A DNA stretch of 6,181 nt. It comes from Agathobacter sp. (GTDB lineage Bacteria > Bacillota_A > Clostridia > Lachnospirales > Lachnospiraceae). Location: positions 1 to 6,181 of the forward strand of contig JAGBEZ010000083.1 of assembly GCA_017936725.1 (NCBI GenBank), given 5' to 3'. The notes under the pieces are model-generated. The model was not told the DNA's origin and did no database searches. It was given only the letters and a program-made list of their open reading frames with translations. Of the stretch, positions 6,169-6,181 are shown piece by piece (the first letter of the stretch is position 1; each line of letters begins with the position of its first letter). Both the position numbers and the translations under genes were made by a program.

Positions 6169-6181
6169 ATGAAGAAACATC
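6169..6181 (+). CDS. Start of a divergent gene, product unknown (partial)
   Basis: Only M-K-K-H plus one base is visible before the window ends. The start is supported by a well-spaced AAAGGAG ribosome binding site. A Met-Lys-Lys beginning is common in exported proteins of Gram-positive bacteria but is far too short to conclude anything. Orientation is opposite to recA. The product cannot be identified from this sequence. Confidence 0.65.

Overview
The window looks like a piece of a low-GC Firmicutes chromosome, most likely a Clostridia member of the Lachnospiraceae type. The evidence is AT-rich intergenic DNA, strong AGGAGG-type ribosome binding sites, canonical TTGACA-N17-TATAAT-like promoters, Bacillus/Clostridium-type LexA boxes, and the gene order recA-recX-rny. 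The taxonomic call is an inference from these features, not from a database match.

All complete genes lie on the minus strand, so transcription runs from right to left. At the right end is a 317-bp divergent intergenic region. It separates a plus-strand gene, of which only the first codons are visible (from 6169), from recA (5851-4808). The recA control region has a consensus promoter followed by two abutting LexA boxes, so recA and the closely following recX (4785-4156) should form an SOS-inducible unit. RecA is the recombination and SOS co-protease filament protein, and RecX is its filament modulator. The unit ends at a hairpin whose 5' arm is made of the last recX codons and whose loop holds the recX stop codon.

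The next transcription unit is rny (3992-2439), encoding RNase Y, the membrane-bound endonuclease that starts mRNA decay. It has its own consensus promoter, a leader of about 100 nt and an intrinsic terminator (2367-2419).

The third unit starts at about 2264 from its own promoter. It encodes a 634-residue OPT-family membrane transporter (2208-304). Fourteen bases further on is a small PqqD-like (RiPP recognition element fold) protein (289 to beyond the left edge).

The recA-recX-rny part is ordinary housekeeping DNA. The least explained parts are the OPT-PqqD pair, a near-palindrome upstream of its promoter, and two symmetrical elements (a 12-bp palindrome and a 12-bp inverted repeat) between recA and the divergent gene. 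I see no mobile element, CRISPR array, tRNA or rRNA, and nothing that I would firmly call a new system.
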